DNA from: JAJZXY01 sp046706185
Lineage (GTDB): Archaea > Thermoplasmatota > Thermoplasmata > Sysuiplasmatales > Sysuiplasmataceae
Length of the DNA: 22,644 bases
NCBI GenBank assembly: GCA_046706185.1
Contig: JBJKPR010000020.1
Location: forward strand, 1-22,644
Direction: 5' to 3'
Below, in pieces: positions 7,739-16,301 of this stretch. Position 1 is the stretch's first letter, and every line of letters starts with the position of its first letter. The position numbers and the translations under genes were made by a program. Below the pieces are notes generated by a model. The model was given only the letters and a program-made list of their open reading frames with translations, had not been told where the DNA came from and made no database searches.

Positions 7739-10700
7739 AGGGGGAACGGGGGGCGCCCGAGCTCACACTAGAACAGGAGGCGGTTGTTTCATCGATAGTT
7801 GCAGGGAAGAATGTTGTCGCAAGGGCTGGAGCTGGCAGCGGAAAGACGTTGACACTCGTGGAGGCATACGCGTCCCTTGTGAGTGGCATGAAGGATGCTG
7901 CAAACCCGTTCGAGCGCATACTGGCAATCACATTCACCAACGAAGCGGCCTATAACCTGAAGAAATCCCTTTTCAGAAGGTGCGACAATGATGTACGGGC
8001 GCTGCTGACTGACAGCATTTCGACAATACATTCGTTCTGCAACGCGATTCTGGCATCGCATCTCGTGGAACTGTCGATCAATCCTGCATACGAAATAGCG
8101 GATGAGAACAGTATCATGGAAGAGGCCCATGAGTCAATAGATGGCATCGTCTCAGACCATTTTGGGACTGACAGCGAGCTTCGTGAAGTCATATCCGCAT
8201 ATGGCTATGACGGAAACGGTGGGAGCTGTTTCAGGCAGGCCCTGTTAAGGATATATGCTTCGGCGAGGGTGAGAGGCATGACTGCCCGGGAGCTTGAGAC
8301 TTCTCTTGCAGATGGCAGAAAGAAGCTCTCGGATTTTTCTGCCTCGGCTGCTCATGGAGGTGACGCCGGGATCAGCAGCGCAGGGGAGGCTCTGGACTTT
8401 GCATCCAGAGTCGCTCATGTCCTGGGAAGATACCTCGTCCTGTTCTGGAATGAATTCGAGAAAAGGAAGAGGACGAAAGGAACCCTTTCCTTCGACGATG
8501 TCCTGTACTACACCTACATTCTCCTGAAGGAGCATCCGGACATAAGGGAGCATTACAGGGAGAAGTACTCCTACATCATGGTGGATGAGTTTCAGGACAC
8601 AGACAGGCTGCAGTACGAAATTATCTCGATGATATCAGCAGGGGAGAGGTGCGCGTTTGTCGGAGACCTCAGGCAGTCAATCTACGAGTGGAGAAATGCC
8701 GATCCTTCCATCATGGAGGCGGTCGAGAGGGAGATACTCAGGCTCGGCACAGGCGGAGTGCTTCAGCTGAGCGACAATTACAGGAGCACTCCTGAGCTGA
8801 TATCGTTTTTCAACACAATCTTCCCGGCTGTCTTCGGGGACGACGCAGGCGGATACACCCCCATGAGACATGCAAACAAAGCGATGTACGACGGCACTGA
8901 TCCTGCTGTTCGCATTATTCTCCCCGGAGGGGCAGACATATCTGAAAGGAGGGCAAACGAGGCATCGCTTATTTGCGACGAGGTGAAGAGGCTTGTTTCA
9001 TCCGGTACTGCTGTCTATGACAAGGAGAAGAAGAACTACAGAAGCATCTGCCTCAGGGACATAGCGATACTCTTCAGGTCCAGATCACCGATCTGGACAT
9101 ACGAGAGGAAGCTCAGGGAGCACGGCATTCCTTACATACACGTGCAAAGCGAGTCGTTCTTCGAGAAGAGGGAAGTGATGGACATGCTGAATTACATGAG
9201 CCATCTGGCTCAACCATCAGACAACTTTTACACCTTTTCAGCGCTGAGGTCGCCGATATTCGGATGCAGCGATGACCTTCTGCTCAGACTTTCTGTCAAC
9301 AGGTTTGACTTGGCCATGACACTGGCTGAAACAGGGGGAGAGGACAGGAGAAAACTCCAGCTGTTCGTTTCTCTTGACGAGCAGAGTGCCAGGGGGAGGA
9401 ACGGCTTCACTCACCGTCTTCTCTCGGATGTAATCGCCAGGACAAGGCTGGACCTTGTCTATCTGTCTTCAAAAGAGGGAAAGCAGGCGTATGCGAACAT
9501 ACTCAAGCTGCTGGACATGGTCAGGGGCATGGAGAAGGATCAGCCCGCAGGGCTGCTGGAGATTGTGCGAAGGCTACGAAGGCGGGCAGAGGAGGGCAGG
9601 GGGGAGCCCGAATATCCCATGAACGACGAGAAGAGCAATGCAGTCAGGATCATGACTGTCCATGCCAGCAAGGGGCTCGAGTTCCCTGTCGTGTTCGTCG
9701 CAGACAGCTCCAGAGGCGGCCAGGCTGAAAGGAGAGAGACGTTCTACGATGAAGAACTCGGAATCGTGCCCGGAGTGCCGAGGCGCTCCACCGGGCCCGT
9801 CAGGGAGTGCATCGAGCGCATGAACAGAAATGCGTCTGCCAGGAGAAGCGCACAGGCGGAAAAGGAGGACAGAAGGATATTCTACGTCTCCCTCACCAGG
9901 GCACAGCAGTTCCTATACATATCAAGTTTCAGGACGGAGAGAAAGAACGACAGAAGCTGGAACTGTCTCTTGTCACCGCTTCTGCCGCAGTACGACGGAC
10001 GGGAAATCAACCTTCTGCCTTCTGGTTTAAGGCTGAAATTCATAAGAGAAGCGGCGTCTGCACCAGCACCGATTGCAGCTGCAGTGGATGGGAGACAGGA
10101 GATAAAGTTCAGGATGCACTCTGAGCGGGCGCCTGAACCGGCACTGAGGGTGAACGTCACCGACATGGCCGATTTCATGGTATGTCCTTACAGAAAGAAA
10201 CTGTCCTCGACAGTAACCTCGCCTGCGCAGGCAGGTGAGGCGCCTGATGCCAAAGAGAGGGGCGGAGCAGTCCACGAGGTGCTTGAATCATACGATTACA
10301 GGAGGAATGCCGCACCGTCTAATGCAGGACTGATATTCGGGAAGACATCAGACGCAATCGAGACTGCCATCAGGTTCACGACATCTTCCTACGGGCGGGA
10401 GGCAGCGGCGGCGGAGAATGCGGGAACGCTCAGACGGGAGTCGATGTTCATGCTCCGCCACGGAGTGCACACAATCAAGGGCAAAGTTGACCTCTGGGCA
10501 GGAGCGGGGGAGGAAGCGCTTGTGGTGGACTACAAAACAGGAGATACAGCCCCCCACAGGCAGGAGTACAAGAATCAGCTTATGCTGTATGCAATGGCGC
10601 TGAGACGTCTCAGACCTTTCCGCAGGTTCAGGCTTGTGTGCTTTTCGCTCGATGCTCCGGAACGGACATGGGAAATCGCGGCGGGGGAGGAGGCACTGAA

Positions 10701-10851
10701 TTCGTTCGAGCAGGAGCTTGATGCGGCACTGACTGAAATGGCGGAAGGGAGGATACGGCCAATGCCCTCAGAGGTCAGCTGCTCGGGCTGCTCACGGTCC
10801 CGCGCATGCGAGTTCGCCTTCAGCGGCGTTCGTGGAACATTCCTGCGCTGA
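7735..10851 (+). CDS. addA: AddA-like UvrD/REP helicase-nuclease with Fe-S nuclease domain
   Basis: A 1038-residue superfamily 1A helicase fused to a nuclease. Helicase motifs in order: Walker A GAGSGKT (32-38, K37), ITFTNEAAYNLKK (Ia), STIHSF, Walker B VDEFQDTD (283-290), VGDLRQSIYEWR (III), DNYRSTPELI (IV), TVHASKGLEFPVVF (V) and FYVSLTRAQQFLYIS (VI). The C-terminal PD-(D/E)XK nuclease shows VCPYRKK (C817), HEVLESY, KVDLW (D919) and DYKTG (D932, K934). C1016, C1019 and C1025 (CX2CX5C) complete a four-cysteine cluster site. Canonical bacterial AddA nucleases are not known for this cluster, so its presence in both subunits is unusual. ATG 7735 overlaps the TGA of the AddB-like gene (ATGA) and follows GGAGGGCAGAGGG. 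Together they should form an ATP-driven end-resection enzyme feeding RadA recombination. Confidence 0.88.
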   Translation: MKGERGAPELTLEQEAVVSSIVAGKNVVARAGAGSGKTLTLVEAYASLVSGMKDAANPFERILAITFTNEAAYNLKKSLFRRCDNDVRALLTDSISTIHSFCNAILASHLVELSINPAYEIADENSIMEEAHESIDGIVSDHFGTDSELREVISAYGYDGNGGSCFRQALLRIYASARVRGMTARELETSLADGRKKLSDFSASAAHGGDAGISSAGEALDFASRVAHVLGRYLVLFWNEFEKRKRTKGTLSFDDVLYYTYILLKEHPDIREHYREKYSYIMVDEFQDTDRLQYEIISMISAGERCAFVGDLRQSIYEWRNADPSIMEAVEREILRLGTGGVLQLSDNYRSTPELISFFNTIFPAVFGDDAGGYTPMRHANKAMYDGTDPAVRIILPGGADISERRANEASLICDEVKRLVSSGTAVYDKEKKNYRSICLRDIAILFRSRSPIWTYERKLREHGIPYIHVQSESFFEKREVMDMLNYMSHLAQPSDNFYTFSALRSPIFGCSDDLLLRLSVNRFDLAMTLAETGGEDRRKLQLFVSLDEQSARGRNGFTHRLLSDVIARTRLDLVYLSSKEGKQAYANILKLLDMVRGMEKDQPAGLLEIVRRLRRRAEEGRGEPEYPMNDEKSNAVRIMTVHASKGLEFPVVFVADSSRGGQAERRETFYDEELGIVPGVPRRSTGPVRECIERMNRNASARRSAQAEKEDRRIFYVSLTRAQQFLYISSFRTERKNDRSWNCLLSPLLPQYDGREINLLPSGLRLKFIREAASAPAPIAAAVDGRQEIKFRMHSERAPEPALRVNVTDMADFMVCPYRKKLSSTVTSPAQAGEAPDAKERGGAVHEVLESYDYRRNAAPSNAGLIFGKTSDAIETAIRFTTSSYGREAAAAENAGTLRRESMFMLRHGVHTIKGKVDLWAGAGEEALVVDYKTGDTAPHRQEYKNQLMLYAMALRRLRPFRRFRLVCFSLDAPERTWEIAAGEEALNSFEQELDAALTEMAEGRIRPMPSEVSCSGCSRSRACEFAFSGVRGTFLR

Positions 10852-10862
10852 AACAGATTACC

Positions 10863-10884
10863 ACAACTAATAAGGCTTAGTTGT
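10863..10884. promoter_or_regulatory. 8-bp inverted repeat upstream of ABC transporter operon
   Basis: ACAACTAA (10863-10870) and TTAGTTGT (10877-10884) are perfect inverted arms around TAAGGC. The element lies between the addA stop and the ABC ATPase start and contains a weak TATA-like CTAATAAG. It could be an operator for the transporter operon or an RNA hairpin ending the addBA message; there is no following T tract, which favours an operator. Confidence 0.4.
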
Positions 10885-10900
10885 TGGATAGTAAAGGAGC

Positions 10901-11647
10901 GTGTTGGAGACCCATGAAAATGAGCGGGCTTCAGGTAACAGCTGCATTTACCTGCATGACATAAGAAAGGCATACGGCAGCACACTGGCACTTGACGGCC
11001 TGAGCATTGACATACCGGTTGGTGAAAAATACGCGCTCATCGGTCCCAACGGTGCTGGGAAGAGCACGACGCTGAAGCTCCTTGTTGGACTGCTGAAGCC
11101 TGACTCTGGCAGCATAAGCGTTATGGGGCACGACCCCACATCTATAGAGGCGAAGAGGCTTCTGGGATACCTGCCAGAGGATGCATCGCCCTACGCAACA
11201 CTTAGCGTCAGGGAAAACCTGGAGTACGTGGGGGCGCTTCGTGGAGTGGACAGCCTGCACGAAAGAATTGCGTACCTGCTGGACCAGCTCTCACTTTCGG
11301 AGTACGAAAGGTCGAAGGTCGGGAAGCTGTCACGTGGAAACAGGCAGAAGCTGGCGGTTGCACTTGCAATAATACACCAGCCAAAGGTCATACTGCTGGA
11401 CGAACCGCTGAACTACCTGGACATACCTACCCAGGAGAAGGTTGTCCGCATGCTTGAACAGCTGAACGCGACAGTTCTTGTGTCCACGCACATAATGTCC
11501 ATAGCCGAAAGGCTGACAGACGGTGCGATCGTTATTGCCAGGGGGCGCATGGTCTGGAGTGGAAGCATGGGAGAACTGCAGTCGCAGGCACAGCCCAACG
11601 AGTCTATTGAGAATGTTGTTGTGAGGCTGATGACGGGTGTTGGGTAA
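10901..11647 (+). CDS. ABC transporter ATP-binding protein
   Basis: A 248-residue ABC ATPase, full length for one nucleotide-binding domain. Walker A is GPNGAGKST, the Q-loop region reads YLPEDASPYATLSVRENL, the signature is LSRGNRQKLA (LSxGxxQ type), Walker B is VILLDEPLNYLD and the switch histidine is in VSTHIM. It resembles the CcmA/multidrug-export branch of ABC ATPases. The frame starts with GTG 10901 followed by TTG 10904. GGAG at 10896-10899 leaves 1 nt before GTG and 4 nt before TTG, so TTG is the better-spaced start. A nearby ATG (10914) is out of frame. The gene overlaps the permease by 11 nt, so the two are co-translated and form an exporter. Substrate is unknown. Confidence 0.88.
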   Translation: MLETHENERASGNSCIYLHDIRKAYGSTLALDGLSIDIPVGEKYALIGPNGAGKSTTLKLLVGLLKPDSGSISVMGHDPTSIEAKRLLGYLPEDASPYATLSVRENLEYVGALRGVDSLHERIAYLLDQLSLSEYERSKVGKLSRGNRQKLAVALAIIHQPKVILLDEPLNYLDIPTQEKVVRMLEQLNATVLVSTHIMSIAERLTDGAIVIARGRMVWSGSMGELQSQAQPNESIENVVVRLMTGVG

Positions 11648-13046
11648 GCTCGTCAGGTTCCTGATAGTGACAAGGTTCTCCAAGCCTCTTGTCGCATTCA
11701 TCTTCGTCTTCCTTGGGTATTCCATAGTGATGGGCACGGTGTACAGCAGCGTCGAGTCTCCCAACTCCTTCTTCAACTACTACCTCGTCGGCATCCTCAT
11801 CTTCCTTACTGTGTTCATGGTCTTCCTCGGCGGTGTCGCTCTGATGAAGTCCGACCTCGACTACCTCTTCACCCTCCCTCTCAACAGGAAGGAGCTTGTC
11901 ATCAGCCTGTACCTCATGCAGTTCATGGCGACTGGGATTTCCTTCCTGTTTGCAGTCGGCTATGTCCTTCCCTACGTTTCGGGCGGGCTGATGGAGAAGG
12001 GGCTGATGGCAGTGAACATAGCGCTGCTGGCCCTGCTGGTGACCTCGCTGAGCATCATATCGTTCAAGCTTGAAACAAGGCAGAAGGCACTTCTTGCTGG
12101 CTGCCTCGGACTTTGGGCGGTGCTGCCCATTCTCGGTTTCAACTACTCTTTCACGTCCATATTCATGGGAAACATGACAGCCGGGACGGCCATAGTCGTT
12201 GCACTCAACATACCGTTCAACATCTTTGCCATAAGGCAACTTTCTGACATAGAGATAGGGTTTCTCAAGACTACAGCTAGAAGGTCTGGCGGTGAGTTCA
12301 GGAAGCCTGAAAGGTTCGAGGGAAAGACGCCGGTGGAGGCGATATACGCACACCACATGTCGGAACTCAGCCTGACAGGCAGGTTCGGCATCGGCGGAAG
12401 CGTGAGCGTCCGAATATCCAGGATAAGGCTCTACTACCTGCTTCTTCCGGCACCCTTTCTGGCCTTCATCTACCTGTTCCTCGCTCTGAGAGAGGGAAAC
12501 AGCGGTCCTGTGAACCTTACGATGCTCCTTGGCTCGATCTACATAGGCATCTTCGCGTCAATACTCTTCGCCCAGGAGGTGCTCTCCCATGAAAGGGCGT
12601 GGCTTGCATTCGTCTCCATGCCGATCAGGCTTTACTGGAGAAGCCTGTCCATTTCGAAGATAATGCAGATGTACGTTATCATGGCACCATTCATTGCTTC
12701 GGACGTGGTGCTCATGTTCTACCACTACTCCGGCGCCCTGAACGCGCTTATTTTCATGGGCATAACTGTCCCGTTGTCTCCTGTGGTGACAATATACTTC
12801 AGCTCAAGGCTGTCAGTCAACCAGATCGTGGACACCGAAATAATGACAGGACAGCAGAACCTGAAACAGATGCTGTCTCTTGGGCCCATACTGATACTCT
12901 CGGTGATGGCAATAATCTCTGTGGTTTCACTGATCGGTGCCCTGATCGTAGTGGCTATCGCGGCATCGAGCGTTGCATACCTGGTCGGGAGCAGCCGCGT
13001 CTCCGAAAACATGGTTTTCAAATTGACCGAAAAAGGGTTTGTCTGA
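11637..13046 (+). CDS. ABC transporter permease (multi-spanning membrane protein)
   Basis: A 469-residue, strongly hydrophobic protein with about ten to twelve predicted membrane helices, for example around residues 17-36, 45-70, 90-112, 118-140, 150-168, 260-285, 295-315, 365-390 and 410-450. A charged cytoplasmic stretch at roughly 195-245 separates two membrane halves. YLFTLPLNRKELVIS after the second helix resembles the coupling region of ABC-2-like export permeases. It starts at GTG 11637 (or TTG 11640) inside the end of the ATPase gene, so the two subunits are translationally coupled. No single conserved family motif identifies the cargo. It converges on the DrrB-type permease gene with a 27-nt gap. 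Confidence 0.8.
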   Translation: MLGKLVRFLIVTRFSKPLVAFIFVFLGYSIVMGTVYSSVESPNSFFNYYLVGILIFLTVFMVFLGGVALMKSDLDYLFTLPLNRKELVISLYLMQFMATGISFLFAVGYVLPYVSGGLMEKGLMAVNIALLALLVTSLSIISFKLETRQKALLAGCLGLWAVLPILGFNYSFTSIFMGNMTAGTAIVVALNIPFNIFAIRQLSDIEIGFLKTTARRSGGEFRKPERFEGKTPVEAIYAHHMSELSLTGRFGIGGSVSVRISRIRLYYLLLPAPFLAFIYLFLALREGNSGPVNLTMLLGSIYIGIFASILFAQEVLSHERAWLAFVSMPIRLYWRSLSISKIMQMYVIMAPFIASDVVLMFYHYSGALNALIFMGITVPLSPVVTIYFSSRLSVNQIVDTEIMTGQQNLKQMLSLGPILILSVMAIISVVSLIGALIVVAIAASSVAYLVGSSRVSENMVFKLTEKGFV

Positions 13047-13073
13047 CGGCAAGCAGTGCGCTCGCGGCCTACA

Positions 13074-14000
13074 TTACCTTGACAGGTAACGCCAGGACAG
13101 GAATATACCAACGGCAGAGAAGATCGCTGCGAATGCCGCCAGGAAGATGAAGTCGAACCCGAGTGAAGCAAACCCGGCGGAGCCGAGAAGCAGCTGCCTT
13201 CCCGCATCGGTGGCGTAACTGACCGGGTTTACCTCCACCACATACTGGAGCCAGCTCGGCATGAGCTTCGAAGGGAAAAGAGCATTGCTTGCAAAGAGCA
13301 GGGGAAGGTTGAGAAGGTTCATGACCGCCATCTGTGTCTGCCAGTCGGTTGACCTCAGCGCTATCATGAGAAAGAGGGCTGAAAGCCCCATAGCCATCAG
13401 GAAGAGCGCAGCGAATGTTCCCGCGAGTCCTGCAGCACTGATGCTGCCTGTATTCATGCCCAGTATGACAGCCACGACAAGCACTATTGCGGCCTGGGCA
13501 AGTGATCGTACGACGCTTGAGAAGACCTTTGCCATAACGATGTTACCGCGGGCCACAGGCGTGCTGAGCAGTTTGTCCAGAAACCCGAACCTCCTGTCCC
13601 AGACTATGGACATGCCTGAGAACATTGCTGTGAATAGCACTATGAACGATGTCATGCCAACAGCCAGGAAGGAAAAATAGTCAGTGGTGCCGAACGTACT
13701 GAGCATGATCTGGTTCGACAGCTGGTCCAGGACCGATTTGGGTATGTTCAGACCAGGAATGTTGAAACTTGAGCCAGTAAAGAGGGCTCCAAAGTCCATT
13801 GCCTTCCCAAACAGACCAAGCCATATGATAGGCTGTATGATCGACATGAAAAGGAGCATCGGGACCTTGTACCACTTCTTCAGCTCCCTGTTGGTCAGGC
13901 CCCATAGACCGTGCATCACTCCCTTGTTGAGCCTGACTTCTCCCTCACCCTCTTCCCTCAGGCGACGCACGCGAACAGTCCGGCTGATATTTTCGGCCAT
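13074..14000 (-). CDS. ABC-2 type transporter permease (DrrB-like)
   Basis: A 308-residue ABC-2 permease. After a basic N-terminal region come about six membrane helices (starting near PMLLFMSIIQPIIWLGLFG). A long extracytoplasmic loop (about residues 65-105) and the family pattern VWDRRFGFLDKLLSTPVARG, typical of DrrB/NodJ-type permeases, precede further helices. NLPLLFASNALFP with ASNALFP is a second recognisable ABC-2 motif. ATG 14000 lies 5 nt after the stop of the ATPase gene, so it is the third cistron of the padR-ATPase-permease operon. It likely exports a hydrophobic drug or lipid-like compound; the substrate is not readable from sequence. Confidence 0.87.
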   Translation of the reverse strand: MAENISRTVRVRRLREEGEGEVRLNKGVMHGLWGLTNRELKKWYKVPMLLFMSIIQPIIWLGLFGKAMDFGALFTGSSFNIPGLNIPKSVLDQLSNQIMLSTFGTTDYFSFLAVGMTSFIVLFTAMFSGMSIVWDRRFGFLDKLLSTPVARGNIVMAKVFSSVVRSLAQAAIVLVVAVILGMNTGSISAAGLAGTFAALFLMAMGLSALFLMIALRSTDWQTQMAVMNLLNLPLLFASNALFPSKLMPSWLQYVVEVNPVSYATDAGRQLLLGSAGFASLGFDFIFLAAFAAIFSAVGIFLSWRYLSR

Positions 14001-14005
14001 TCATA

Positions 14006-15061
14006 TCACGACCTTGCCCGGCTCATTGTCCTGCGCTGCGACCTTATGTCCATCGGCCCACCCTCCTCATCCCTTAGCTTCCTCCCAGTGTATTCGAGGT
14101 AGACTTCGTCAAGCGTTGGCTTCGTAAGGGATATTCTCATAACATGGTACCCTGCTGACCTGACTGCATCAATTATCGCCGGGGCCGCTTCCTCCCCTAT
14201 CGCTGCCTTGATCCTGTAGTGGTCTGCTTCCCTCACGACAGATGTCACCCTGTCAGTGCCCGCAATGATGGATGTCAGGTCAACGTCCTTTTCCATCACC
14301 CCCAGCTCTATTGCATCTCCACCCACGCTCGCCTTGAGTTCTGCAGTCGTTCCTATCTTGATTATCCGGCCGTGGTCTATGATGCTGACCCTGTCGCAGA
14401 GGCCGTCCGCCTCTTCAAGATAATGGGTGGTCATGAAAAGAGTCATGTGAAACTCCTCCTTCAGCAGCCGGATGTACTCCCAAACAGCGGCACGCGTCTG
14501 AACGTCCAGACCAAGCGTCGGCTCGTCCAGAAACAGCATCTTCGGATGATTGATCAGCCCGCACGCCAGTTCAAGACGCCGGCGCATTCCTCCGGAATAT
14601 GTGGAAACTCTTCTGTTTGCGGCATCCTGCAGATTCACAAGACGGAGAAGGTCGGCAGCCCTCTTCCTGGCGATCTCGCCCGGAATGCCGTAGAGGTCGG
14701 CGAATAGAAGCACGTTTTCCAGACCCGTCATGTCCTCATCGGCAGTGTACTCCTGGGGAACGACCCCGACGGACCACCTGACCTCATCCGGATTTCTCCT
14801 TAGATCGTGGCCGCAGATGATCGCATCACCGGAGGTGGGCTTCAGGAGAGTTGTAAGCATTTTGATCGTTGTGCTTTTTCCAGCCCCGTTTGGACCCAGG
14901 AAACCGAATATCTCCCCCTCATATACCTCGAAAGATACAGAATCCACTGCCTTCAGCTTGTTTTCAAATACCTTTGTCAGCCCATCCACTTTCATTATGA
15001 CACTTCTTCCATTGTGCAGCTGCAACTCGGCCTGCTTACCGCTTTCCATCATACCGTTCAC
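14006..15061 (-). CDS. ABC exporter ATPase (DrrA/multidrug type)
   Basis: A 351-residue ABC ATPase with a C-terminal extension (about residues 240-330) of the kind seen in DrrA-type exporters. Walker A is GPNGAGKST (56-64), the Q-loop reads VGVVPQEY, the signature is YSGGMRRRLELA, Walker B is MLFLDEPTLGLD and the H-loop is MTTHYLEEAD. The start is GTG 15061, which overlaps the padR stop (GTGA). ATG 15052 and ATG 14998 (MKVDGLTKVFENK, where homology begins) are alternatives, so the first 22 residues are uncertain. With the downstream ABC-2 permease it should form an exporter, and its position after padR suggests induction by the exported compound. Confidence 0.9.
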   Translation of the reverse strand: MNGMMESGKQAELQLHNGRSVIMKVDGLTKVFENKLKAVDSVSFEVYEGEIFGFLGPNGAGKSTTIKMLTTLLKPTSGDAIICGHDLRRNPDEVRWSVGVVPQEYTADEDMTGLENVLLFADLYGIPGEIARKRAADLLRLVNLQDAANRRVSTYSGGMRRRLELACGLINHPKMLFLDEPTLGLDVQTRAAVWEYIRLLKEEFHMTLFMTTHYLEEADGLCDRVSIIDHGRIIKIGTTAELKASVGGDAIELGVMEKDVDLTSIIAGTDRVTSVVREADHYRIKAAIGEEAAPAIIDAVRSAGYHVMRISLTKPTLDEVYLEYTGRKLRDEEGGPMDIRSQRRTMSRARS

Positions 15062-15630
15062 ACCCTTGTGCCCTGGGCATCCTTCACCGCACTTGAACCG
15101 CTGCCTGAGACATCAACAGACTTCCGCCTCGCCTCCAGCCTTCCTATAACTCGCCTGAGTTCGCCAATCGACTGGTTTAGCAGGTACTCAGACTCGCCCT
15201 CGGGGAGCGTTAACTGTCTCCCGTCGAGGACGGACTCTATGGCGGACAGGTTCATCTTCAGCCTTCTGAGGAGCATGTCTGAAGCGTTCTCCGACCCAAC
15301 GATGCTGAGCCACACTCTTCCGAAGTCCACACCGTACCTCTGCCCCGACGCCGCTTCCCTCCGGATGCCCTCGAGAAAGGAGCGGCCCTTTCCCGTTATG
15401 GAATAGAGTGTCCTGCCACCTTCTTTTCTTGAAACAGCGAGCCTGTCCTTCACCAGCTTGTGGAGTGCCGGATATATCGCCCCGGCACCCGGCTTCCACT
15501 GTCGATCGCTCAGCTCATAGAGCTCTTCGGCGACCCTGTTACCGTAGACTGGCTTGACAGACATCATGTTCAGGGCGCATATGCCTATCAGCCCCTTTCT
15601 CCACTGATACTGGAAGCCGGCCTGCCTCAT
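15058..15630 (-). CDS. PadR family transcriptional regulator
   Basis: A 190-residue PadR-like winged-helix regulator. The N-terminal DNA-binding domain spans about residues 10-95: GLIGICALNMMSVKPVYGN, the recognition region GAGAIYPALHKLVKDRLAV, and the wing GGRTLYSITGKGRSFLEG. The C-terminal part is a longer charged helical region that probably dimerises. PadR proteins usually repress neighbouring drug exporters and their own gene, and bind the effector directly. Here the gene leads an operon with a DrrAB-type exporter and overlaps the ATPase start. ATG 15630 is about 25 nt from a TATA box, so the mRNA is probably leaderless. A long ATCGAT palindrome beside the TATA box is the obvious candidate operator. 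Confidence 0.88.
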   Translation of the reverse strand: MRQAGFQYQWRKGLIGICALNMMSVKPVYGNRVAEELYELSDRQWKPGAGAIYPALHKLVKDRLAVSRKEGGRTLYSITGKGRSFLEGIRREAASGQRYGVDFGRVWLSIVGSENASDMLLRRLKMNLSAIESVLDGRQLTLPEGESEYLLNQSIGELRRVIGRLEARRKSVDVSGSGSSAVKDAQGTRV

Positions 15631-15651
15631 GCTTTGTGACTACGGCTCAAC

Positions 15652-15679
15652 CCATATATAGCGATATCGATATCGATAT
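15652..15679 (-). promoter_or_regulatory. padR promoter: TATA box plus GATATC palindromic operator candidate
   Basis: The minus strand reads CTATATATGGG (TATA centred near 15655), about 25 nt before the padR ATG, which points to a leaderless transcript. Directly upstream, 15664-15679 is a perfect 16-bp palindrome built from tandem ATATCG units, covering the TFB recognition position. A PadR dimer bound there would block the preinitiation complex, giving autorepression. Confidence 0.6.
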
Positions 15680-15743
15680 TGATGCGGCTCCTGCCCGCCT
15701 GAATTAACAGTCTGACCATCCTTGATAATCAGAACACGATCGC

Positions 15744-15750
15744 TTAATAA
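15744..15750 (+). promoter_or_regulatory. TATA-like box of the 163-aa membrane protein gene
   Basis: TTAATAA centred about 24 nt before the GTG at 15771 predicts transcription starting at or next to the start codon (leaderless). It lies about 65 bp from the PadR palindrome, so the two divergent promoters share one 140-bp region. Confidence 0.45.
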
Positions 15751-15770
15751 GAGGCAGCTAGATTCTGACA

Positions 15771-16262
15771 GTGAAACTGGTAGTGGAAGATTTGCATGCA
15801 GGCAGGGTGGCTGGTTCTGCGGCGGGCGTTGTAATACTCCTTGCTGCATTCCTTATTCCGTTCGGTGCAATTCCGGGCTATATCCCACACGGGTCCACGC
15901 TCTACAGCGCTTTTTCAAACGCCACAGTTGGTCTTCCCCAGGTGCAGCGGGAACAGAGCACCGCTGCAATTGAATCTACTCTCATCACCATAGTCGCCGG
16001 AGTTCTTCTCATAGTTGCCGGCATACTGGGTGCATTTCCAATGGGATCCGGCGTCCTCGGCATCTCCGGAATGACAGTGATCACAATTGGGCCTTACCTG
16101 ACTGGCAATTTGTCTCTGTCCAGCCTCCTATCGCAGAACATGGGTTACTACATACTTTGGACTGCATCCATATCCGCTCTTGCCCTTTCCTTTGAGGTCA
16201 GAAAGGCGGCAAACGTGACGGACACGCCTGCCATGGAAGAAGGCGACGCCGAAAACGCTTAG
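15771..16262 (+). CDS. Hypothetical four-helix membrane protein
   Basis: A 163-residue protein I do not recognise. Hydrophobic segments near residues 12-38, 67-90, 93-112 and 122-146 suggest four membrane helices. A polar, likely external, loop (about 39-66) lies between the first two, and the C-terminal tail is acidic (EEGDAENA). There is no signal peptide distinct from helix 1 and no catalytic motif. The start GTG 15771 matches a leaderless promoter. It is divergent from padR and shares its control region, so co-regulation with the exporter is possible but not shown. The next gene begins 39 nt downstream. Confidence 0.7.
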   Translation: MKLVVEDLHAGRVAGSAAGVVILLAAFLIPFGAIPGYIPHGSTLYSAFSNATVGLPQVQREQSTAAIESTLITIVAGVLLIVAGILGAFPMGSGVLGISGMTVITIGPYLTGNLSLSSLLSQNMGYYILWTASISALALSFEVRKAANVTDTPAMEEGDAENA

Positions 16263-16301
16263 TTCCTGCGATGCGTACATCGCTAATGGACTGGTGATTT
16301 C

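Noticed and set aside
11604..12356. 250-codon minus-strand frame opposite the ABC permease
   Set aside because: Rich in His, Glu and Gln with no domain, lying fully inside a clear hydrophobic permease frame; a shadow caused by codon bias.
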